The position numbers and the translations under genes are program-made. Shown in pieces: positions 58,383 through 64,000 of a DNA stretch of 64,000 nucleotides (the stretch's first letter is position 1; each line of letters starts with the position of its first letter). The DNA is taken from contig NZ_FTMJ01000011.1 of assembly GCF_900156095.1 (NCBI RefSeq), positions 62,001 through 126,000 of the forward strand, written 5' to 3'. Under the pieces are notes generated by a model. The model ran no database searches. It was not told the origin of the DNA and saw nothing but the letters and a program-made list of their open reading frames with translations. The DNA comes from Aeromonas sp. RU39B (GTDB lineage Bacteria; Pseudomonadota; Gammaproteobacteria; Enterobacterales; Aeromonadaceae).

Positions 58383-59810
58383 TTAACTGCTGCATGACAG
58401 GCTGGTGCACTGGTACCAGAAGGGGGCCGGTGTGGCCAGCGCCTCTGCCTGAGGCTGTTCATCAAAGGGGTGGCGCAGTACCTCAAACAGCTGCTCGAAA
58501 GGCGCCATGTCACAGGCTTCGGCGGCGCTGATCACTTGCTGGGCCAGCGCGTTGCGCAGCACATACTTGGGGTTGATGGCCTCCATTTCTGCTGCGCGCC
58601 TTGCATCATTGCTGCCTTCTCGCGACAAGCGCTGGCGATAAGTCGATAGCCAATTGCTCCACGCTTCACTCGCCGGGAGTAAGGCAGCCAGGGATGGGGG
58701 AAGGTCGCCGTGCAGTGGTAAGCGAGCCAGCAGACGCAAAAACAGATGGTAGTCGACGCCATCTTGCGCCAGCAGCAGAAACAGCTGACGAAACAGGGTG
58801 GGATCGTCCTCTTCCCAGCTCTCCAGCCCCAACTTGCGGCGCATCAGCTCGGAGTATTCCAGCATCAAGGTGTGCTGATATGTGTCGAGTGACTGGCGAA
58901 GTGCGTCGGGCGACAGGTGATCGGCCAACGCCTGGGCCAGCTTCTGCAGGTTCCAGTAACCCACCGCCGGTTGCTGGTCGAGGGCGTAGCGGCCGACGCT
59001 GTCGGTATGATTGCAGACAAAATCGGGCACGTAGCGGTCGATAAAGCCAAATGGGCCGTAATCAATAGTTAGCCCGAGCAGCGACATGTTGTCAGTATTG
59101 AGCACCCCATGGACAAATCCGGCCGCCTGCCAGCGGGCAATCAGACGGGCGGTGCGCCCCACGACTTCGTGAAACAGAGCCTGATTATCTTCAATGCCGG
59201 GGTAGTGATGGCGCTTGAGGTAATCGAGCAGCGGCGGGATGCGCTGCGACTGGCCGCTCCAGGCAAAATATTCGATATGGCCAAAGCGCAGGTGGCAGGG
59301 GGCGGTGCGCAGCACGGTGGCGCCCGGCTCGACGGTTTCCCGCAGCACCTCTTCATCACTGCCAACCAGCACCAGCGCCCGCGTGGTGGGAATATTCAGG
59401 GCATGCAGCGCCTCGCTGGCCAGATATTCTCGTATCGACGAGCGCAGCACGGCGCGGCCATCCCCGAAACGGGAAAAGGGCGTTTTGCCCGCGCCCTTGA
59501 GATGCAGGTCCCACAACTCGCCGTCCGGCGTTTGTTGCTGGCCCAGCAAAATAGCGCGACCATCGCCCAGCTGTGGCACAAAGTGGCCAAACTGGTGGCC
59601 GGCATAAACCTGGGCGACCGGGGTCATACCGGGTAGCAGCGTAGCGTTGCCGCAGCAGGCCAGCCACTTTGCATCGTCGACGGCGCCGAGTCCCAACTGC
59701 TCGAGCAGGGGGCGATTGAGGTGCAACAGGCGGGCATTGTGCAGTGGCGTCGGGGTGACGGCCTCACAGGCCCAGGGCAATTCGGTGGCAAAAGCATTGT
59801 GCAGCTTCAC
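58383..59810 (-). CDS. selO: Protein adenylyltransferase SelO
   Basis: A 475-residue pseudokinase-fold enzyme (YdiU/SelO) that transfers AMP to Ser, Thr or Tyr of target proteins and is linked to oxidative stress. Conserved: YAGHQFGHFVPQLGDGRA, LKGAGKTPFSRFGDGRA (Lys105), GVLNTDNMSLLGLTIDYGPF (Asn241, Asp250, metal binding) and a C-terminal Cys (TSLSCSS). In some organisms the C-terminal Cys position is selenocysteine. Here a normal Cys codon is used. It is divergent from the cytochrome gene. Confidence 0.95.
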   Translation of the reverse strand: MKLHNAFATELPWACEAVTPTPLHNARLLHLNRPLLEQLGLGAVDDAKWLACCGNATLLPGMTPVAQVYAGHQFGHFVPQLGDGRAILLGQQQTPDGELWDLHLKGAGKTPFSRFGDGRAVLRSSIREYLASEALHALNIPTTRALVLVGSDEEVLRETVEPGATVLRTAPCHLRFGHIEYFAWSGQSQRIPPLLDYLKRHHYPGIEDNQALFHEVVGRTARLIARWQAAGFVHGVLNTDNMSLLGLTIDYGPFGFIDRYVPDFVCNHTDSVGRYALDQQPAVGYWNLQKLAQALADHLSPDALRQSLDTYQHTLMLEYSELMRRKLGLESWEEDDPTLFRQLFLLLAQDGVDYHLFLRLLARLPLHGDLPPSLAALLPASEAWSNWLSTYRQRLSREGSNDARRAAEMEAINPKYVLRNALAQQVISAAEACDMAPFEQLFEVLRHPFDEQPQAEALATPAPFWYQCTSLSCSS

Positions 59811-59889
59811 ATTTACTCCCCATCTACCTGTTGTGCTGTGACCAGTTGCTTATAATTCCCAACAAATCATCAGGATATAAGGAATCGAT

Positions 59890-60189
59890 ATGCGTGTTAT
59901 CCATATACCTCTGCTGCTGACCGCGCTGCTTGGCTTGCCGGCAGTGGCTGCCGATGCGGCCAATGGTCAGGCCAAATCCGTCGTCTGCACCGCATGTCAC
60001 GGGGCACAGGGCAAGGCCGTGATTCCGGGTTATCCGCATCTGGCCGGACAGAATGCCCAGTATATGGTGAAACAACTCAAGGCGTTTCGCGATGGCCAGC
60101 GGCAGGATCCGGTGATGGCGCCGATGACCAAGGCGCTTTCCGATGCAGATATCGACGATCTGGCTGCCTGGTACGCCTCGCTCAAATAG
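59890..60189 (+). CDS. Periplasmic class I cytochrome c
   Basis: A 99-residue protein with a signal peptide (MRVIHIPLLLTALLGLPAVAA), a single haem-binding motif CTACH (residues 33-37) and a probable axial Met in PVMAPM near residue 75-78. It resembles cytochrome c4/c553-type electron carriers (GYPHLAGQNAQYMVKQL). It probably transfers electrons in the periplasm, but the partner oxidase is not in this window. It is monocistronic and divergent from selO. Confidence 0.9.
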   Translation: MRVIHIPLLLTALLGLPAVAADAANGQAKSVVCTACHGAQGKAVIPGYPHLAGQNAQYMVKQLKAFRDGQRQDPVMAPMTKALSDADIDDLAAWYASLK

Positions 60190-60201
60190 TCGCGGGGCCG
60201 G

Positions 60202-62022
60202 TTAGCGCCGGCAGTAATCGATGATGAGGTCCATAAACGCCTCACCAAAGCGTTCTAACTTGCGCTGGCCCACACCGTTGATGGCCAGCAAGTCACGCTC
60301 GGTCATCGGCATGGCCTCGGCCATCTCCATCAGTGTGGCATCGTTGAAGACTACGTAGGGCGGCACCTCTTCCTCTTCGGCGATCTGCTTACGCAAGGCC
60401 CGCAGCTCTTTGAACAAGCGGCGATCATAGTTGCCGGGCTCGGGGCGGCTGCGTTTTTCACGGCGGCTGGAGATCGGCTGCAAGCGTGGCACGGCCAGCT
60501 CCAGCGGTGCCTCACCACGGAGCACGGGGCGCGCCGCTTCGGTCAGCTGCAACACCATATTGCGAGTGATGTTCTGGGCCAGCAAGCCTTTGTGGATGAG
60601 CTGGCGTAGTACGCTCTGCCAGTGCTCGGCGCTGTGCTCTTTACCGATACCATAGGTGGAGAGCTTGTCATGGCCATGGTCGCGGATACGCTGATTGAGC
60701 GAGCCGCGCAGCACTTCGACCACATATCCCATCCCGAAATTCTGGCCGACGCGCCAGACGCAGGAGAGCGCCTTCTGCGCATCTTCCGTACCGTCATAGG
60801 TCTTGGGGGGATCGAGGCAAATATCGCAGTTGCCGCATGGTTCGGCCTGATATTCACCAAAATAGTTGAGCAGCACCTGACGGCGGCAGGTTTGCGCCTC
60901 AGCAAACGCCACCATCACGTTGAGTTTGTACTGTTCGACTTGCAGTTGCTGCGGGTTCTCGATGTTTTCGAGCAGCAGACGCACCCGGCCAATATCAGCC
61001 GGATCAAACAGCAACAGTGCTTCGGCTGGCGTTCCGTCACGGCCGGCGCGGCCGGTTTCCTGATAGTAGGATTCGATATTCTTCGGAATGTCGTAATGGA
61101 CGACAAAGCGCACGTTGGGCTTGTCGATGCCCATGCCAAACGCCACGGTGGCCACTACGATCTCGATATCGTCGCGCAGAAACGCTTCCTGGGTCTGCTG
61201 GCGCTGCTCCAGCGGCAGTCCGGCATGATAGGGCGCCGCCTTGCTGCCATGCCGGCTCAGGCGGTCGGCCACCTCTTCCACCCGCTTGCGACTCGAGCAA
61301 TAGATAATTCCGCAGTGACCTTTCTGGCTCTGCACATAGCGCAGCAGCTGTTCAGCACCTTTGAATTTTTCCACCAGGCTGTAGCGAATGTTGGGGCGAT
61401 CGAAGCTGGCGACGTGGACGAAAGGCTCGTCTAGCGCGAGTCGCAGCAGAATGTCCTGACGCGTCGCCTCGTCGGCGGTGGCGGTCAGCGCCATCACGGG
61501 AACGCCGGGGAACCACTGCTTGAGGCGGCCGAGTTCGGCATATTCGGGACGAAAATCATGACCCCACTGGGAGACGCAGTGCGCTTCATCGATGGCAAAC
61601 AGTGAAAGCGGGATCTCTGCCAGCCGGTCCATGAAGTCGTGCTGTAACAGGCGCTCCGGGGCGACATACAGCAGCTTGATCTCGCCGCGGCGCATGGCGG
61701 CGAAGGTTTGCAGCATCTCCTCGCGGGTCAGGGCCGAGTTGAGATACGCCGCTGCCACGCCGTTGGCGCGCAGGGTATCGACCTGATCCTTCATCAGAGA
61801 GATGAGGGGAGAGACCACTATGCCGAGACCGGGACGCAGCAACGCTGGGATCTGGTAGCAGAGCGACTTGCCACCGCCAGTCGGTTTCAACACCAGCACA
61901 TCACGTCCGCTCAGTGCCTGCTCGATGATCTCCAGCTGGCCTGCTCTGAACTGCTGATAGCCGAACACGGCCTGCAGCAGGGACAGGGGGGTATCAGGCT
62001 GGATCTCGGCAATGGCGGTCAT
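60202..62022 (-). CDS. recQ: ATP-dependent DNA helicase RecQ
   Basis: A 606-residue 3'-5' helicase. Walker A is [18 protein letters not shown], the DEAH box [20 protein letters not shown] (quoted in part: [14 protein letters not shown]) and motif [12 protein letters not shown]. The RQC zinc site uses CRRQV, CGNC and DIC. A C-terminal HRDC domain follows (about residues 520-600). It acts in recombination and repair with RecJ and SSB. It is convergent with the cytochrome gene. yigI is divergent across a 116-base gap, similar to the recQ neighbourhood in E. coli. Confidence 0.97.
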   Translation of the reverse strand: MTAIAEIQPDTPLSLLQAVFGYQQFRAGQLEIIEQALSGRDVLVLKPTGGGKSLCYQIPALLRPGLGIVVSPLISLMKDQVDTLRANGVAAAYLNSALTREEMLQTFAAMRRGEIKLLYVAPERLLQHDFMDRLAEIPLSLFAIDEAHCVSQWGHDFRPEYAELGRLKQWFPGVPVMALTATADEATRQDILLRLALDEPFVHVASFDRPNIRYSLVEKFKGAEQLLRYVQSQKGHCGIIYCSSRKRVEEVADRLSRHGSKAAPYHAGLPLEQRQQTQEAFLRDDIEIVVATVAFGMGIDKPNVRFVVHYDIPKNIESYYQETGRAGRDGTPAEALLLFDPADIGRVRLLLENIENPQQLQVEQYKLNVMVAFAEAQTCRRQVLLNYFGEYQAEPCGNCDICLDPPKTYDGTEDAQKALSCVWRVGQNFGMGYVVEVLRGSLNQRIRDHGHDKLSTYGIGKEHSAEHWQSVLRQLIHKGLLAQNITRNMVLQLTEAARPVLRGEAPLELAVPRLQPISSRREKRSRPEPGNYDRRLFKELRALRKQIAEEEEVPPYVVFNDATLMEMAEAMPMTERDLLAINGVGQRKLERFGEAFMDLIIDYCRR

Positions 62023-62138
62023 GTTCTCTCCTCCGGGGGCGCCATTCTAAAGCAGGGGGAGATCACAATAAACCGGCATTGCATATGTTAAACACTTGTT
62101 TCAATATGGTTGAGTAAATCATCAGAGAGAGGGAGCTC

Positions 62139-62603
62139 ATGAGTGTACAAACCAGAGAGACGGCACTGCAGGGAATTGCCGAGCTGTTTTCCGAGAGAAT
62201 GCCGTTCAGCCGCCTGCTGGGTATGCGTGTCACCGACTTCGATCTAAAGCGGGTTGAGCTGCGCATCAACATGGACGAGAAGCTCATTGGCAATCCGTTT
62301 CACAATATTCTGCACGGTGGCGTGACCGCCAGTTTGCTGGATGTGGCGGGTGGACTGGTGGTAGTGGCCTCCTGTCTGGAAGGCGTTGAGGATTTCTCCG
62401 ATTTTTCACTGCAGGATCGCTTCACCCGTTTTGGCACCATTGACTTGCGTGTCGATTACCTGCGACCGGGACGTGGCCGCGAGTTTATTGCTACGGCCCA
62501 TATCATCCGGGCCGGCAATAAGGTGGCTGTGGCTCGTATGGAGCTTCACAACGAAGAGGGAACCCACATCGCCTTCGGCACCGGAACCTATCTGGTAGGG
62601 TGA
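62139..62603 (+). CDS. yigI: YigI-type hotdog thioesterase
   Basis: A 154-residue PaaI/hotdog-fold protein. The catalytic-loop segment GNPFHNILHGGVTASLLDVA and the C-terminal region GTIDLRVDYLRPGRG, AGNKVAVARMELHNEEG closely match E. coli YigI, an acyl-CoA thioesterase-family protein. AGAGGGAG precedes the ATG. It is encoded next to recQ, as in E. coli. Confidence 0.9.
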   Translation: MSVQTRETALQGIAELFSERMPFSRLLGMRVTDFDLKRVELRINMDEKLIGNPFHNILHGGVTASLLDVAGGLVVVASCLEGVEDFSDFSLQDRFTRFGTIDLRVDYLRPGRGREFIATAHIIRAGNKVAVARMELHNEEGTHIAFGTGTYLVG

Positions 62604-62729
62604 ACCTTTTTATTTCCTCTGTGAATAAAAGGGTGTGCTGTGAGCTGAAATTGATTGAAAAACGAGCTGGCAATTCTGCCGGAGGGCAGCGCATACTTCC
62701 CTTGGGAACCGCTTCAAGGAGAGACAGGG

Positions 62730-63257
62730 ATGAGTGCGGAACTCGCCACCAAGCCGTCCGGTGCCATTCTGGATCAGCTCAGATCCATGCAAAATCAGGT
62801 ACAGACCCCTGAGTGCCGGCATTGGCTACAGCAGGAGCTCGAGGGGTACTCTGAGACCGCTCCCCTGCCGTGGTATCGCATTATTTCCTGTCGGCAACGT
62901 GGTCACTTCATTGATCTGGGTAGTGGCAAGCACATGACCTGCCATATTGGCAACCAGGCGCTTAGCCAGCGTGACTTGGCATCTGTCCAGTTCATTTATG
63001 CAAGAGACCCGGTGGCTGCTTATCTCTCCTATTCCGGTCCCGAGCTGGAACCCTGGCCGGAAGAATTGTTACAGGCTTATCAGGGTGTGTTGATTCCAGG
63101 TCATTTGTGCTTGCATGCCTGGCACGAGCCGATCTCCTCCCTGCGCTGTCAAATCACGGAGGGACTGAGGCAATTTATGGAGGAGTATCCACGTTGCGCT
63201 CATGCCACTACTTCTCATGGCTTCAAGGCAATGCAGCATCGGCATTGGCACTTTTAG
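62730..63257 (+). CDS. AbiTii-domain-like protein of unknown function
   Basis: A 175-residue protein. Residues about 10-60 (ILDQLRSMQNQVQ, HWLQQELEGYSETAPLPWYR) match the AbiTii pattern, in which a short helix pair leads to W..EL.GY and LP.YR. AbiTii domains accompany some abortive-infection and toxin-like genes. The remaining 110 residues have no recognised motif and end in an unusual His-rich tail (KAMQHRHWHF). The ATG at 62730 has AAGGAG upstream. No partner gene with toxin or Abi features is adjacent. Function is undetermined. Confidence 0.65.
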   Translation: MSAELATKPSGAILDQLRSMQNQVQTPECRHWLQQELEGYSETAPLPWYRIISCRQRGHFIDLGSGKHMTCHIGNQALSQRDLASVQFIYARDPVAAYLSYSGPELEPWPEELLQAYQGVLIPGHLCLHAWHEPISSLRCQITEGLRQFMEEYPRCAHATTSHGFKAMQHRHWHF

Positions 63258-63346
63258 CGCTCTGGCGCGGGAGGGTCACATCGACATTAGACACATAGCG
63301 AATTGCACAATCTGAATACAAGCGGTCGATAACAAGACCATGCAAA

Positions 63347-63369
63347 GAGGCCACCCGTGGGGTGGCCTC
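63347..63369. terminator. Terminator hairpin between the AbiTii-like gene and hemY
   Basis: GAGGCCACCC at 63347-63356 pairs with GGGTGGCCTC at 63360-63369 around GTG. AATCTTTTG follows on the plus strand and TTTGC on the minus, so it may serve both convergent transcripts. Confidence 0.75.
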
Positions 63370-63398
63370 AATCTTTTGTGTGAACCGGACTGACTGCG

Positions 63399-64000
63399 TT
63401 AGCCGAGCGCCAGCTCCAGAGCCAGCCGATAGTACTCGTTGGCTTTGTTGGTCAGGCGGCGCTGTTCCATGATGCGCCCCAACCCTTGATAGATCTGGGC
63501 TGTGGGCTGCTTGGCCAGCTGAGCCTCCAGCAGCGTCTGAGCTTCGTCCAGCTGGCCTGCCAGCAGAGCAACGTGGCCAAGCGCCGCGGTGGCTCCGTCC
63601 TGATCCTGCATCTTGCGCAGCTGGGTCAGCATGGGCTGATAGTCGGCTAGCTTGAGACGTGGCAGCTCGGCCAGCAGCAACGGGGAGTTCTGCTTGCGCA
63701 GCGCATCGAGCCACAATTCGGCGGCTTCGTTATCGGCACCAAGGGCACGCAGATGACGGCCATAAGCCAGCAGCATGGCCGGCTGTTGGCGCAACTTGCG
63801 TGGCATCTCTTGCCAGACCGGACGCAGCGTATCGAGGCGATCAGTCACAGCATCGAGGCGGGCTTGCCAAGCTTCTTCCAGCATCTGCTCTTCTTGCTGG
63901 GCAGAGATACGGCCCAACTTGCGCAGCACCGGCAGCAGCTCGATAAATCCACCCCACTCAGCGCGAGCGCGGCGAATCCGTGCCAACTGTTCGACCACCA
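63399..64000 (-). CDS. hemY: HemY-like TPR protein, N-terminus cut by window edge
   Basis: The C-terminal 200 or so residues of a helical tetratricopeptide-repeat protein, for example LELALG end, QIYQGLGRIMEQRRLTNKAN and AALGHVALLAGQLDEAQTLL. Sequence and position fit HemY, an inner-membrane protein encoded with hemC/hemD/hemX that affects haem synthesis. The frame is open to the right edge, so the GTG at 63998 should not be taken as the start. Identification rests on this fragment. Confidence 0.75.
   Translation of the reverse strand, partial: VVEQLARIRRARAEWGGFIELLPVLRKLGRISAQQEEQMLEEAWQARLDAVTDRLDTLRPVWQEMPRKLRQQPAMLLAYGRHLRALGADNEAAELWLDALRKQNSPLLLAELPRLKLADYQPMLTQLRKMQDQDGATAALGHVALLAGQLDEAQTLLEAQLAKQPTAQIYQGLGRIMEQRRLTNKANEYYRLALELALG

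Noticed and set aside
63998-63998. GTG at the right edge as a start for the hemY fragment
   Set aside because: The frame is open to the edge and the visible part is only the C-terminal TPR region of a longer protein.

Overview
The window is about 60% G+C chromosomal DNA of a gammaproteobacterium. Protein sequences and gene order point to Aeromonas or a close relative, but this is inferred from recognised gene content and no database comparison was run. It is almost entirely core genome. I saw no rRNA, tRNA, insertion sequence, prophage or CRISPR array.

Layout. 1-4.4 kb: the N-terminal part of a FIST-domain sensory protein (cut by the left edge), the Cys-tRNA(Pro) deacylase ybaK, a DMT exporter and an AT-rich PAS-GGDEF diguanylate cyclase. 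4.4-14.1 kb: ppc, argE and the divergent argCBFGH operon with an ArgR-type box. 14.2-17.2 kb: a Ser-rich protein of unknown function, a FAN1-like VRR-NUC nuclease and a second DMT transporter. 17.3-31.2 kb: the S10, spc and alpha ribosomal protein operons, including secY and rpoA, with an S10 leader, an internal terminator between rpsQ and rplN, and an S4-binding alpha leader. 31.4-37.8 kb: small genes (a DUF2007 protein with a RanBP2-like zinc finger, yecH, yhgN, a TatA paralogue, a YfcZ/YiiS-type protein), a DAACS symporter, an MltF-like lytic transglycosylase and a phospholipase D family protein. 37.84-38.35 kb: a gene-free stretch ending in a strong terminator, a candidate small RNA. 38.35-44.8 kb: fabR-yijD, a DUF1145 gene with rsmD, and ftsY-ftsE-ftsX-rpoH. 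44.9-51.9 kb: a beta-carbonic anhydrase gene, hutC and hutIGUH. 51.9-57.0 kb: a porin, glpX, a cysteine-cluster protein, an HBM-type chemoreceptor and rraA. 57.1-64 kb: the small RNA ryhB with a Fur box, yhhQ under a preQ1-I-like riboswitch, selO, a cytochrome c, recQ, yigI, an AbiTii-like protein and the C-terminal part of hemY (cut by the right edge).

The genes form conserved modules: arginine synthesis, translation and protein export (ribosomal proteins, SecY, RpoA, SRP receptor FtsY), division (FtsEX), heat shock (RpoH, with a candidate sigma-E promoter) and histidine catabolism (Hut, with twin operator palindromes). The most informative items outside the coding regions are RyhB, the preQ1 riboswitch, the sigma-E-like promoter of rpoH, the paired Hut palindromes and the orphan RNA candidate near 38.1 kb. 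I found no convincing multi-gene novel system. The best leads for new biology are the orphan RNA, the bacterial RanBP2-like zinc finger protein, the isolated AbiTii-like protein and the orphan TatA paralogue.
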